NCBI RefSeq assembly: GCF_000739615.1
Contig: NZ_BATP01000019.1
Span: 62,001 to 126,000, forward strand
Length of the DNA: 64,000 nucleotides
Source: Haloferula sp. BvORR071
GTDB taxonomy: Bacteria > Verrucomicrobiota > Verrucomicrobiia > Verrucomicrobiales > Akkermansiaceae
Reading direction: 5' to 3'
Below are positions 47,334 to 56,313 of the stretch, one piece after another. The notes under the pieces are model-generated. The model ran no database searches. It was not told the origin of the DNA and was given only the letters and a program-made list of their open reading frames with translations. Positions within the stretch are counted from its first letter, which is position 1; every line of letters begins with the position of its first letter. The position numbers and the translations under genes were made by a program.

Positions 47334-47834
47334 CTAGCGGCCGTAGTAGTCGGAGCGGCCATCGTCTGCCATCTCCTTTCGCTCCAGCCAATCGTCAAAC
47401 TGCCGGTCCATGCGCTCAGGGTCGGAGAGCCAGTGTCGTTCCCAGTCCCCCCCATAGATCTTGGTGAAATAAGTATCTCTGGCTGCTTCAATCCGGGCAT
47501 TTTCGCCCCGCTCTTCACGTCGATTGGCAACGCTGCGCTCCCTCTCCTTGTCGGCCTCGCCATGGCAGCGACCGAAGCAGAGCGCTTGCAGATCGGTGAG
47601 CAGCTCATCGCCGAACCGGTCATAGGTGAGATGGTGGATCTCCAGTCGCTTTGGTTTCTCCCGGCAGCGCTCGCAGAGGCCGCCACAGCGCTGGATGACT
47701 TGAAGCCGCAAAGCCTTCCACTCCTTTGAACGGATGTACTGCTGATAGCGCTTCTTGAATTCCGGCGTCCCGTAGATCCGGCTCCTCCGTTCCCTTTCCC
47801 TATCCTCCGCAAACAACGATTGTTGCTCCTCCAC
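47334..47834 (-). CDS. HNH endonuclease
   Basis: The 166-residue protein has a complete HNH/treble-clef core: C54-x2-C57, catalytic H67-H68 in LEIHHLTYDRFGDE, then C86-x3-C90-H91 in ALCFGRCHGEAD. HNH proteins of this size near phage structural genes may assist packaging or nick DNA, but no terminase is seen here. It lies upstream of a small membrane protein on the same strand. Confidence 0.88.
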   Translation of the reverse strand: MEEQQSLFAEDRERERRSRIYGTPEFKKRYQQYIRSKEWKALRLQVIQRCGGLCERCREKPKRLEIHHLTYDRFGDELLTDLQALCFGRCHGEADKERERSVANRREERGENARIEAARDTYFTKIYGGDWERHWLSDPERMDRQFDDWLERKEMADDGRSDYYGR

Positions 47835-47912
47835 AACGCGACCGTAACAAACTATCCCCGCACGTCGATTCCAGAGTGTCGGGTGGACTGGCGGCCGGAT
47901 GATTTTGAGGGG

Positions 47913-48551
47913 CTAGGTGTGGGAAGAGTCGCATTTTGTATCGACGATCTCCAAGAGGCGTCTGCCCAGAATGGTGAGTTCCATCCATCCCCACTTGTCT
48001 TGCGAAGCTAGGCCCGTAACCACCAGAATATGGTTCCGCAAACTGCCGTTGGGATTGCGATCCCCTAAGAGGAAATTGAACTGAGCTGGGGCTGAATCGT
48101 GGTTTTCGCCACGCCGCAAAACCATCGTCATTAGATATTCTGCGGTGCTGATTTCCCTGAGCTTCTCCACTTCGAACTTGGTCAAACGGGAGAGGGCTCG
48201 AACGAGTTCGGGATGGATACCTCCCTCGGTTAGCTCCTCGGCGAGAATGGCCGCCCACATCTCCCGGATTTCCTCATCTCGCTGTCTACCGCACTCATCC
48301 AAAGCGGGGATGACAACCGATGGATCAAACGAGCCCTGGAGGGCTTTGCCACTCGCTAGAAGCCGCTCCTGTGTTCGGCGCAAGGTGTCCGCACAGAGCA
48401 CCTTTTCCAGCTCGACCTTGCTAGTGAACTTCTCGGAGATGACCCGGCCTAGGCCCGATGTCGTGGAGGTAAGCGGAGCCAAAAAGTCCTTAACGATATC
48501 GGAGGCATTTTGTGCCAGGGTGATCCACGCTTCCTTGGGTATGTCGGTCAT
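47913..48551 (-). CDS. Abi-alpha / DUF4393-like protein
   Basis: The 212-residue protein resembles the DUF4393/Abi_alpha family: an N-terminal helical part (AQNASDIVKDFLAPLTSTTSGLGRVIS) and a characteristic DEEIREMWAAILAEEL then GIHPELVRALSRLTKFEVEKLREI. Family members are linked with abortive phage infection by annotation; the mechanism is unknown. ATG 48551 is used; the frame stays open upstream to 48698, so a longer N-terminus is possible. Confidence 0.68.
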   Translation of the reverse strand: MTDIPKEAWITLAQNASDIVKDFLAPLTSTTSGLGRVISEKFTSKVELEKVLCADTLRRTQERLLASGKALQGSFDPSVVIPALDECGRQRDEEIREMWAAILAEELTEGGIHPELVRALSRLTKFEVEKLREISTAEYLMTMVLRRGENHDSAPAQFNFLLGDRNPNGSLRNHILVVTGLASQDKWGWMELTILGRRLLEIVDTKCDSSHT

Positions 48552-48748
48552 GCTCACGACTGAGGCCACTGCCGCTGCCCCCACGGCGGCGCTTCCCGGA
48601 TCGAATGGCGGATTCACGTGCGGTATGCTAGAAGCGATTGCGACGCGTTCAATTACGATCTGGCCCACGAAATGTAAGATCCGGGGCGCTTGCTTCACAT
48701 GTTCGCCTTTCCCCTTGACTGGCGGCAGTCCCCGGATGGGATCGTTGC

Positions 48749-49243
48749 ATGATCGCTGAGATATCCGCCCTTCTGTCCGGCACCCGCGCGCTCTCCGATA
48801 TTGTGAAGGGACTGAAGAGTGCTGGAGACCAAGCTATGGTCCAGGATGTGGTGATCAACCTGCAAGAGGTTATCCTGGGACTTCAAGCAAAGGCCATTGA
48901 TGCAAATCTGAAGTTCGAGGAGCTGGAAGCAGCGCGGAAGTTGCTTCAACAGGACCTGGATACATTCAAGCAGTGGGACGCGATTGCAGCGGACTATGAG
49001 GCGACCGAGGTTCGAGACGGACTTGTCGTCTATCAGCCTAAGCAAGGATCCGGCCGCCCATCCGTGCCAGCCTGCCCGCATTGTTTCGGGGAACGCAGGC
49101 TTTCCTTGCTCCAACGCGAGGGCCAAACGAGCAAGATCGGCTGCCATGGCTGCAAGTTCGAATGCTATCCAAAGCCTCCGAGCGGAGCCAAGCGGGTACG
49201 CGTGAACCGAGGATCAAGTTGGGATAGGGGCTTGCTCGGATAG
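48749..49243 (+). CDS. coiled-coil plus zinc-ribbon accessory protein
   Basis: The 164-residue protein has an N-terminal coiled coil (about 1-75, ALSDIVKGLKSAGDQAMVQDVVINLQEVI region) and a C-terminal zinc ribbon of two Cys pairs (CPHC...CHGC at about 109-134). The same layout occurs in uncharacterised proteins scattered through prophages and defence islands. It is the only plus-strand gene in this part of the island, so it is likely a separately acquired cargo gene. Confidence 0.72.
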   Translation: MIAEISALLSGTRALSDIVKGLKSAGDQAMVQDVVINLQEVILGLQAKAIDANLKFEELEAARKLLQQDLDTFKQWDAIAADYEATEVRDGLVVYQPKQGSGRPSVPACPHCFGERRLSLLQREGQTSKIGCHGCKFECYPKPPSGAKRVRVNRGSSWDRGLLG

Positions 49244-49273
49244 CGTGATACAGGACGGCGATGCCCTCTCAGA

Positions 49274-49855
49274 TCATGAACTCAGGGACTTAACGGCGCG
49301 CTGCATGCCTCTCTTGAGGGCGAGAAGGAAAGCCACCCTGGTGGGTTCGGATTCAAGGTGCGTGCCGAGTGGACGGCGTGCTGGCACTTTCATTCGACGG
49401 TTGTGAGCGCGAATCTCGACAATCTTCAGCGGCTTGGCTGCTTCCTTCGCGGCGGCCTGGGCTGACTTCCTGAGGCGGCCTCTCGGCTTCTTCTCCTTCC
49501 GTTGGTGGGCTTTCACGCCGATTGATCCATTGAAGCCGAACTCGTGCGCGGCGAAGTAAACCACATTGCTGCCAAAGCTCACGGTAATCTCGCCCGTGCG
49601 AAGGTTCACTTGCGGCTTGGTGCAGCGGATCGACTGGCTCAGGCGGCCGCTTTTCACGCCAAGCCTGTTCTCCGAAACGGGGAAAGGGCCCTTCCCCCGG
49701 AAGCGCTGCTTGACGGCGGCCGACGCGGCCAAAAGCGAGGCCAAGCCAATCTCATACATGAGCGCTTCGAAAGCCTCAGAGGGTAGCGTTTGGAATTTGG
49801 CCACGAGCTTCTCGATCCGCTCGGCTTCCTTGCTGGTCTGTACTTCAATTTTCAT
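49274..49855 (-). CDS. HK97-gp10-like / virion morphogenesis minor tail protein
   Basis: The 193-residue protein has features of gp10/gpG-like tail-completion proteins: an N-terminal helix region (KLVAKFQTLPSEAFEALMYEIG), then a strand-rich segment with GRLSQSIRC and VVYFAAHEFGFNGSIGVKAHQR. The insert rich in Lys/Arg near 120-145 is common in the family. It is the last gene of the tail cluster, after the tape measure. Confidence 0.7.
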   Translation of the reverse strand: MKIEVQTSKEAERIEKLVAKFQTLPSEAFEALMYEIGLASLLAASAAVKQRFRGKGPFPVSENRLGVKSGRLSQSIRCTKPQVNLRTGEITVSFGSNVVYFAAHEFGFNGSIGVKAHQRKEKKPRGRLRKSAQAAAKEAAKPLKIVEIRAHNRRMKVPARRPLGTHLESEPTRVAFLLALKRGMQRAVKSLSS

Positions 49856-49885
49856 GGGTCAGTTGTCTTGCTGGAGGCTGGCGGG

Positions 49886-51457
49886 CTATTGACGGTTTAG
49901 CAGGCCGTCCACCTTCGCCTTCATCTCGCGCTGCTTGGCATCCATCCCCTCCATTGCCTTGATGAGCTGCATCACGACATCGGTATTGCCTGCCATGGTC
50001 TTGTTGACCGAAGGCAGCAGCGTCTTGAGGGCCTCGCTGTTTTTCTTGGCTTCCTCTGCGGTGATCACTCCATCGGCGGCGCTCTGGCGGATCGTCTCCG
50101 CGGCTGCGGCCTGCTGAGGAGTGGAGATCTCGAACATGCCAAGAGCACCGTTCAGCTTGCCTGACAGGTTGCGGTTCTCCGTGACTGCCTGATCAAACTC
50201 CGAGCTGGTAAGCTTGGATTCCATCTCTGCATTGATGGCCTTCACTTCGGACTTCTGGACTTCGCGGGCCTGATCAATGGCGGTGCCAGTGGTGGCCATC
50301 TCCTCCGTGATCCGATTCATTTCGGCAGGCACCGCTTTTAGCATGGCGTCCATTTCCGCCGCTTTGTCCAAGGTCTCTTTCAGCTTCAATTCCACCCCGG
50401 AGGTGTCCTTGCCCCGCCGCTCCCGGGAGGCTATCTCCTTCTGAAGATCGCTGGCTTGCTGATCCAAACCCGGCCGCGCCTTCTCCATGTCGGCCGCGTC
50501 TTGCTTCACGCGGGCCATCTCTTCACGGAGCGACTCGTATTTGTCGATTTGCTCTTGGACTTTCGCATTTGCATGGTCGGTGGCCTCCTCCGCTTCGCGG
50601 GCGATCTTCTTCCGCTCCAATGCCGCCATCTGTGCGGAGACATCGGCACCGGTGGTGGCGGCGAGGTAGCGCAGAGCTGCTGCTGCGGCGTCGTCCTGGC
50701 TTTGGGCCTCGCTGCGGTTCGCATCTGCGACTTGAGTGGCAACGGCAAGCCAGTTGAGCTGGGCTTGGGCCAGATTGTTTACAACCTGGGTGGCATGCCT
50801 CACTGACTCGGCATAGGCCTCCGTGGATTCATGCGCTTTCAGGTTTATCAGATCCTCAAGCGCTTCTTTCATCTCCTTGGCCTTCTCCTTGGCCTCGTCC
50901 GTCTCCTTTTTCATGGAGATCAGGTTGTAGACCATGAAGCCGATGGAGATGGCCGCGCCGGCCGCCGCTCCCTTCGCCCCGAAGCCGCTGAGGAGCTGCG
51001 GCAATTGCTGGCCAAGCGCGGTGCTCAGCTTCACGCCTGAGCCGAGCTGAACGGCGATGTCCTGGAGCTGATAGGAAAGGTTCTGTCCGGCACCTTTCGC
51101 CGCGTTCATGCCCCCTGCCGCTGCCATGTTCGCAGCATTGAACCGCTTTTGCATCGGCTCCGTTAGAGCCAGTTCCTCACGGATCTGCCGGACAGTCTGC
51201 TTCGCCTTGGCCTGCTGCACGTCCAGATCCGCTTGGCTCCGCACCGCCGCCTTGGTGGTGTTGGTGTTTTTGGCCAGCGCCGCGTCCAGGTCATACTGTG
51301 CGATCACATTGGCCCGGGTCTTCTCCGCGGTGGACAGGGAGTTGAGCCGATCCGTCTCGCTGCGGATGTCCCGCATGGCCTTGACGGTCTCAGCGGCTCC
51401 GGTGCCCTCTGATCTCGTTTTGAAGGTCAGCTCGTATGTGAGTTTATCGTCCGCCAT
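49886..51457 (-). CDS. phage tail tape-measure-like protein
   Basis: The 523-residue protein has the tape-measure signature (NLSYQLQDIAVQLGSGVKLSTALGQQLPQLLSGFGAKG, about 145-180), a hydrophobic helix right after it, and long alpha-helical coiled stretches over residues 190-420. It is short for a tape measure, predicting a short tail. Its start overlaps the stop of the upstream 96-residue gene as TAATG. Confidence 0.78.
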   Translation of the reverse strand: MADDKLTYELTFKTRSEGTGAAETVKAMRDIRSETDRLNSLSTAEKTRANVIAQYDLDAALAKNTNTTKAAVRSQADLDVQQAKAKQTVRQIREELALTEPMQKRFNAANMAAAGGMNAAKGAGQNLSYQLQDIAVQLGSGVKLSTALGQQLPQLLSGFGAKGAAAGAAISIGFMVYNLISMKKETDEAKEKAKEMKEALEDLINLKAHESTEAYAESVRHATQVVNNLAQAQLNWLAVATQVADANRSEAQSQDDAAAAALRYLAATTGADVSAQMAALERKKIAREAEEATDHANAKVQEQIDKYESLREEMARVKQDAADMEKARPGLDQQASDLQKEIASRERRGKDTSGVELKLKETLDKAAEMDAMLKAVPAEMNRITEEMATTGTAIDQAREVQKSEVKAINAEMESKLTSSEFDQAVTENRNLSGKLNGALGMFEISTPQQAAAAETIRQSAADGVITAEEAKKNSEALKTLLPSVNKTMAGNTDVVMQLIKAMEGMDAKQREMKAKVDGLLNRQ

Positions 51458-51747
51458 TAGTTTCGGGAGCTGTGCTGGCGCTGGTGTTCCGCCAAGCGGG
51501 TTTGGAGATCTTCGAGTTGAGCGATGGCATTTGCGCGGAGGTCCACGATATGGGCTGCCAGAGCTTCCATCGTGTTGATGTGCTCTTGCCCGCTGGAAAC
51601 GGCTCGCCGCAGGTTGGCGAGCTTGTCACCCAGCTCCGACATGCTCTTGTCGGCATTCGCGATGGCAGCTCGGGTTGTGGCGATAGCGGCGGCGATGCGC
51701 TCGCCGTCCGTGGGGCCGCTTCGATCTGGTGGGAATTGATAATTCAT
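51457..51747 (-). CDS. small coiled-coil tail-cluster protein
   Basis: The 96-residue protein is mostly helical with heptad character (ERIAAAIATTRAAIANADKSM, then ALAAHIVDLRANAIAQLEDL). It directly precedes the tape-measure gene and overlaps it by one base (TAATG), where tail-assembly chaperones normally sit. No frameshift signal was noticed. Confidence 0.6.
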   Translation of the reverse strand: MNYQFPPDRSGPTDGERIAAAIATTRAAIANADKSMSELGDKLANLRRAVSSGQEHINTMEALAAHIVDLRANAIAQLEDLQTRLAEHQRQHSSRN

Positions 51748-51790
51748 GAGGTGATTCTAGAAGTGCCGCGGTAAAGGCCGCGTCCGTGGG

Positions 51791-53551
51791 TTACGGTGTG
51801 TAGGTGATGTTGGTCTGGGCTGGTTGGCGGAACCTCTGCGCGAGACTGCGGGTGTCGAAGCGCGACGGCGGCCCCAACTCGATGCTGAGTTCCTTGCTCC
51901 TGAAGTCGTAGCTGACCGCCTTGGGAAGCGCCCCCATCGTCGCCAACGCAGCGCGCGCGCCGCTCAAGTTGAACTTGCAGTTCAGCATCTGCGCACCGTT
52001 GCAGAGTTCCTTTCCCTTTCGCGTCAGGGTGCCCCGGCATGGTGTCCAGGACTGCATCGACCGCAGGGCCTTCGCCATGTTCGCAGGCGGTGTCAGATAT
52101 TCGAATTCCGGTGGCTTGTAGAAGCTCGTCAGTGCGGCATAGGCGGTCGTGGTTACCACGGCTTCGATCTCGAAATCCAACGCCCACAACTGGTTTTGAT
52201 GCCGGATGTAGAAGCTCGGCTGCGGGAACGTCGTGATGCTCATCCAATACGGCGGCGGATCTCCGCTCCGCGTCATGGATTGCTTCAGCGACCAGGGGAA
52301 GGCGTTCGCCCATGCTGGCGGCGGCGCGGAGTCGATGTTATCGCTGACACCATAGGGACTCTTGGCTGAGGTCTGCGCGGCCAACACGTAGATCCGGCCG
52401 CTGAGCTTCACCCGCTGCATGCCGGGCAAGGAAAGCCAGTCTGGCGCATCCGGAGTGATCACCAGATTCTTGCCTATACGGCTGACAGCAGCGCCTGTGG
52501 CCGCGTCCACCATGGTGAGCGCTGGCATCGTGAGGGAGAAACTACTTCCCACGCTGGAAGGATTCTTGTTGTCGTCGAAATCCAAGGTCTCGCCATTGGC
52601 CAAGGTCACATCCGTCCCTCCCGGCTTCCCGGCGAATCCGGCGCGGCTCGTGACCACCTCCGGCAGCATGGAGAGTATCGTCGGCCGGAGCGTGCCAATC
52701 GTGACGTTGGCATTCACTGTCTGCACGTCGAAGCTATCCAAGTCATCCTTTGGCACGAAGGTATCGCGCTCCGGTCCACTGATCGCGATGACCTGCACCT
52801 TGCCCGGAGCCGCCACGCCATCCGCCTGCACCTGGGGAGTTGGCAGACCTGTCCCGCTGCGCGTGTAGTAGGTCAGTTCCACCCGGCTTGCCACCAGTTC
52901 CCCCATTGCCGACACCTAGTAAGGCTCGACCAATTGGTTCAATCCATAGGTCACCGGCACCGCATCCGCCCGGCGGGTCACATTGAAGGCAGGCAAGCCA
53001 TTCCCGCTGTAATCCCACCAGCCCACCGCATCCGGAACCAGCTTCAGCAGCTCCGCCAGGATGTCTGCGAAGCTTGCCTCGCTATAATTCTGCTTCGGCA
53101 CCGTCAGAGTGTCGGCAATCGTGCCAATCCGCATCGGCACGCCCTTTGCAATCGCCCTCGTGAGGAGCTGCGTAATGCTGGCCTTCACCGTCTGCTGCGG
53201 GAACTCCATCGTCGGCTTGTCGATACCGGCGGCGCTTTGTGTTAGCTGCGTTCTCCGCAGCCACCACCATGGCCCGAGCACCGTCACGCGAGTGCCTCGC
53301 AAAAGATCCTTCGGATCGCTCACGTGGCCGTGGAAGATCCGCACGCCATCGTGATACAGGGAGACCGCCTGCTCAAAGTCGGGAAGGATGGTCATGCTTC
53401 CCGCAAGGTCCTGCGTGCGCGCCGTCCAGGTCAGTGAATCATCGGCCATCGCCTCAAAGCGCAAGCTCAGGTCCCGGATTTTCAGGAGCGCGGGTGTCCG
53501 CTCGGCGGCATCCAGGGCTCTGCCTGCCTGCCCTATCAATTTCAGTGCCAT
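51791..53551 (-). pseudogene. baseplate-hub-like ORF split by an in-frame TAG codon
   Basis: The first part (52916-53551, 211 codons from ATG 53551) reads like a hub/late-control-D protein (ALLKIRDLSLRFEAMADDSLTWTA; YHDGVRIFHGHVSDPKDLL). It stops at TAG 52918-52916. The same frame continues without a gap to 51791 for about 375 codons (ELVASRVELTYYTRSGTG), as the natural continuation of that protein type. The second half could be translated separately from GTG 52915 or ATG 52906. Either the gene is broken by a point mutation, two polypeptides reassemble, or the amber codon is read through. Confidence 0.72.
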
Positions 53552-53630
53552 TGCTGTTGTGGTGTCGGGGTTCGAAGGGTGGAGATTGACGGCGCTACGA
53601 ATGCCCTCGCGGGGCGATGAGGTGTTAGGA

Positions 53631-54104
53631 TCATGCGTCGATTCCGTGGGGTTGAGCCGTTCCGGCCTGCATGTGGGGGGCTCGATCACCGCCGCACCCG
53701 TTGCAAAGCCGTTGCAACGCGCCGTCAGCGCGTCCCCCGCGCCCGGACGGGACAGAGTGCCGGAAAAGGGGTGCCTGCGCTTCTGCGGGCTCCTGACGCG
53801 TTTCGACGATGGCGAAGATCATGGCCCGCTTGCCCTGGTATTGTTCAGGCAAGGCATCGGCCTTGATCAGGCCGCGGAGGATCTTGGCCAGGGCGAGGCG
53901 CTGAACGTATTGAATGACCCCTTCCGAAACGCCGCAGTATTCGGCGATCAGGGAGAGGCTGACTTGTCCAGGCGGCGGTGCGTCGCCGGTGAGCTGGTCA
54001 TGCGCGAGGGCCAAGAGGCCCGCTTGGATCTTGAGGGCGGTGAGTTCGTTTAGCATGGCTGGAACTTCCTCAGCATCGCATGCCCCCTCGGCGGTTTTCA
54101 TCAT
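53631..54104 (-). CDS. small helix-turn-helix protein, paralogue 1
   Basis: The start at 54104 overlaps the upstream gene's stop (ATGATGA); ATG 54056 is an alternative. Of 157 residues, the segment PPPGQVSLSLIAEYCGVSEG and its continuation to about residue 95 align with the 89-residue protein at 56314 (shared PG-VSL, AL-K--RGL, LP). This looks like a sigma-region-4/HTH-type DNA-binding fold. The C-terminal 35 residues are low complexity and overlap a TTGCA dyad. It may control the tail genes downstream. Confidence 0.6.
   Translation of the reverse strand: MMKTAEGACDAEEVPAMLNELTALKIQAGLLALAHDQLTGDAPPPGQVSLSLIAEYCGVSEGVIQYVQRLALAKILRGLIKADALPEQYQGKRAMIFAIVETRQEPAEAQAPLFRHSVPSGRGGRADGALQRLCNGCGGDRAPHMQAGTAQPHGIDA
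53701..53717. promoter_or_regulatory. TTGCA-N7-TGCAA dyad, internal copy
   Basis: Perfect dyad with the same spacing as those near the island ends, 150 bp before the start of the tail-hub-like gene. It could be an operator of the tail operon. Confidence 0.5.
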
Positions 54105-54349
54105 TGCCCAAGGGTGCCGTTCCAGTCGCCGGTGGCGTGATAGGCCGGAGTGAAAGGGCCGGTGGCGTGGGTGATGTCCTGGTCATCGTAGGGAACGAAT
54201 GCCAGGACGCGGGATCTCCGGCGCTCGCGGCGGGCCATGGTGCGCTTGGCCTTCTTGCCAATGCCTGGGCGGCCTAGGTAAACGTAGAGATGCCGCCGGG
54301 GACCAATCCAGTCCTGTTCAAGCGGGGTGACTGCGGGGAAGTGAGCCAT
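54101..54349 (-). CDS. small basic protein of unknown function
   Basis: An 82-residue frame from ATG 54349 (GTG 54364 is also possible) has a central Arg/Lys-rich block (GKKAKRTMARRERRRSRVLAF) and an aromatic C-terminus. It ends in ATGA overlap with the HTH gene, which argues for real translation. No family is recognised. Confidence 0.5.
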   Translation of the reverse strand: MAHFPAVTPLEQDWIGPRRHLYVYLGRPGIGKKAKRTMARRERRRSRVLAFVPYDDQDITHATGPFTPAYHATGDWNGTLGQ

Positions 54350-54459
54350 TCCCCATGATGGCACGGGGACTCGGAGGGATTCGGCGGCCTCCTAGTCGCC
54401 GCCGGAAGGCCGGAAAGAACACACGATTTGTTCTTTAATTGCCGCTCCTGGTCGCCGCC

Positions 54460-54786
54460 TCAGCGCTTCTTGGCCAACTCTGCCAGCTTGCGGCGGAGGT
54501 CTGCTAGGTCCTGCTCGGCGGCTTTAGCGCGTTGCTCCATCTCCCCAAGCCGCTTCATCAAAGCGGCTTCTGATCCACCCTCGGGCTGTCGGCCGGTCAG
54601 CAGCCACTCCATGCTGACTCCGGCGGTGGTGGCCAAGCTCAAGAGCTGTTCGCTCTTCGGCATCTGAGTTCCTGCGAGCCACTTGCTGATTAGTGAAGTC
54701 CCTACCCCCGCCTTCTCAGCGAAGCGCGACTGGTTCATTCCAGTGCGTTCGATCGCTGAATTCAGGCGGCTGGTAAAATCCTCCAT
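54460..54786 (-). CDS. phage-type repressor, HTH_XRE, without protease domain
   Basis: The 108-residue protein starts at ATG 54786 (MEDFTSRLNSAIERTGMNQSRFAEKAG) with an XRE helix-turn-helix (about 16-50, GVGTSLISKWLAGTQMPKSEQLL). The C-terminal part is a Glu/Ala/Lys coiled coil in place of the LexA-like S24 peptidase, so induction by RecA-driven self-cleavage is not expected. It is divergent from a Cro-like gene, with a 26-bp palindrome between them. Confidence 0.88.
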   Translation of the reverse strand: MEDFTSRLNSAIERTGMNQSRFAEKAGVGTSLISKWLAGTQMPKSEQLLSLATTAGVSMEWLLTGRQPEGGSEAALMKRLGEMEQRAKAAEQDLADLRRKLAELAKKR

Positions 54787-54835
54787 TTGGGAAATGCATT
54801 TCTTGCCATCCCAAATGGAACATGTTCCATTTGGG
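54783..54835. promoter_or_regulatory. repressor/Cro operator region with 26-bp palindrome
   Basis: Positions 54810-54835 form a perfect 26-bp palindrome (half-site CCCAAATGGAACA). A third copy of the CCATTTGGG arm lies at 54783-54791, overlapping the repressor start codon, in inverted orientation to 54810-54818. Three half-sites of this kind suit cooperative repressor/Cro binding. Confidence 0.85.
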
Positions 54836-54892
54836 CGATGTTCGCGGGCACACTTGCCAAACGAACGCGTGAGAAACCTAACCAAATTGACC

Positions 54893-55132
54893 ATGCCATT
54901 TACACCAAAAAAACCGCGGGTCTCCCGCGCCATCGCCGCCGCCCGGAGGCATTTCTTTGCCCAAGGGTGGTCCTACCGCTCCGCCGCCCCGCTGCTGGGC
55001 GTGGGCTATCAGCACGTTTCTGAGGTCCTCAACGGACGGCGGGAGAGCAAGCGGCTGCTGGCCGCGATCTTGGCCCTGCCTGCCCGCGAAAAGGGAGAAA
55101 CCGTGGAAACCCCAGCCGCCAAGAAGCCATGA
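54893..55132 (+). CDS. Cro-like small helix-turn-helix protein
   Basis: ATG 54893 (MPFTPKKPRVSRAIAAARR) gives a 79-residue protein with a single HTH (GWSYRSAAPLLGVGYQHVSEVLNGRRESKRLL). It is divergent from the repressor gene and first in the rightward set, where Cro/Ner proteins occur. The longer upstream frame runs antisense to the repressor and is rejected. Its stop overlaps the next start (ATGA at 55129). Confidence 0.75.
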   Translation: MPFTPKKPRVSRAIAAARRHFFAQGWSYRSAAPLLGVGYQHVSEVLNGRRESKRLLAAILALPAREKGETVETPAAKKP

Positions 55133-55392
55133 GAAATCGAGCCATGCTTACTCCACTGCCGACGCCGACTCCAGTCGATCTGGAGACGGAGCTTGAACAA
55201 GCCATAGCGCAATCGGTCGGGCTGCTGGCCCTGCTGACAGATCGCGCGACCACGGACACCAGCAGCGGCCCGGCCAAGACGCCGTTTTCCGAGACGGAAG
55301 TATTCGGAATCGAGCTGCTGAAGGATGCGACCGCAGAGCGGTTGCAAGAGGTCTTCAAGTCCGTGCGGCCACGGCTGGCCACTCAACTGTAA
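55129..55392 (+). CDS. small early-region protein of unknown function
   Basis: The 87-residue frame starts at ATG 55129, overlapping the Cro-like gene stop; ATG 55144 is also possible. It is acidic and helical (VDLETELEQAIAQSVGLLALL) with no recognised family. Position in a compact early operon supports coding. Confidence 0.55.
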   Translation: MRNRAMLTPLPTPTPVDLETELEQAIAQSVGLLALLTDRATTDTSSGPAKTPFSETEVFGIELLKDATAERLQEVFKSVRPRLATQL

Positions 55393-55411
55393 ATCCCCAA
55401 CCCAACTATCC

Positions 55412-56083
55412 ATGAAAAGGAATTCTTGGATTCAATTGACGATCGGCTCCGATCTCTTCCAAGCATGCGAAGAGGTGGCGGAGGGTCTGAAGATGACCCC
55501 CGCAGCACTGATCCAGCAAGCATGCAGGATCGGGCTGAAGGTCCGCAAGCACCAGCGGGAGGCAGAGCGGCTAGACGAGAGCGTGCCACTCCACTGGCGG
55601 CAGATCCTGCTCAATGAGGCGGGCGAAGCCTTCCTGATCCGGCGGGTCTACGCGCGCACGGTATGGGCGCAGAAGTGGGACGTGAACGACGGCCCGGCCC
55701 AGCGCTTCACCTTCACCCATGCGGAGGCGAAGGCCATGCGGCGAGTCGCTCCGGTGACGCGCATGTATCACGGCGAGATCGTGGTATGGGGCGACAAGGC
55801 GGGGCGGGTGAGCGCTCTGCCGCACTCCACCGCGAGCGCCCAGGTGATCGGCCTGACAGGCGACTGGTGGGAAGACGGTGAGGTCTACGAGGAATGCTTC
55901 CCCTTCACGGTGGAGGATTGCTGGTGCCGCTGCATCCGCCTGCCGCTGCCTGCGGAGCGCGCGGCTTTCGAACGCGCCGAGATGGTTCAAGAGGGGGAGC
56001 GATTTCCCAGCTTGGAAGAGCGGCAGAAGGTGCAGAAAGGCCCGGGAATCCGGAAAATGAACAGCGCCCCGGCTTTCTGCTAA
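55412..56083 (+). CDS. early-region protein of unknown function
   Basis: The 223-residue protein (ATG 55412, MKRNSWIQLTIGSDLFQACEEVAEG) has an N-terminal part like a ribbon-helix-helix domain (KMTPAALIQQACRIGLKVRKHQREAERL) and a beta-rich remainder with several tryptophans (VVWGDKAGRVSALPHSTASAQ; GDWWEDGEVYEECFPF). It was not matched to a family. The next gene starts 230 bp later after a repeat-bearing gap. Confidence 0.6.
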   Translation: MKRNSWIQLTIGSDLFQACEEVAEGLKMTPAALIQQACRIGLKVRKHQREAERLDESVPLHWRQILLNEAGEAFLIRRVYARTVWAQKWDVNDGPAQRFTFTHAEAKAMRRVAPVTRMYHGEIVVWGDKAGRVSALPHSTASAQVIGLTGDWWEDGEVYEECFPFTVEDCWCRCIRLPLPAERAAFERAEMVQEGERFPSLEERQKVQKGPGIRKMNSAPAFC

Positions 56084-56276
56084 GGTTGACCTTATGCCGT
56101 CCCGGAATGCTCACCAATCCACAGCGCGCACCGCGAAAACCCCGCTACGGCTGCAAAATGAACAGCGCCGAGTGCGCGTGGTAGGATGGGAAATATGCCG
56201 CTCCTGAATGCCAACAGATCCTGACCAAGGCCGCCGATGCACCGCACCTGCTATGCTGAAACAAAGCCGTCCCGGA
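56053..56276. repeat. direct repeats in the early-region gap
   Basis: AAAATGAACAGCGCC occurs at 56055-56069 and again near 56156-56170, each followed by an ATGCCG-containing segment and a GAATGC motif. GCCGTCCCGGAA occurs at 56098 and 56265. AAGGT-tg-ACCTT forms a small dyad near 56083. The gap between two early genes may hold a second promoter or a replication-control region. Confidence 0.45.
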
Positions 56277-56313
56277 AGGTCTTGAACGACTAAGGATCCG
56301 AATTTGCCCCGCC

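Noticed and set aside
49886-51457. Coiled-coil protein considered as an SMC/Rad50-like defence ATPase
   Set aside because: No Walker motifs; the glycine-rich LQDIAVQLGSG segment and context fit a tape measure.
54683-54892. Longer N-terminus for the Cro-like protein
   Set aside because: It would run antisense through the repressor start and operator; ATG 54893 gives a normal small HTH protein.
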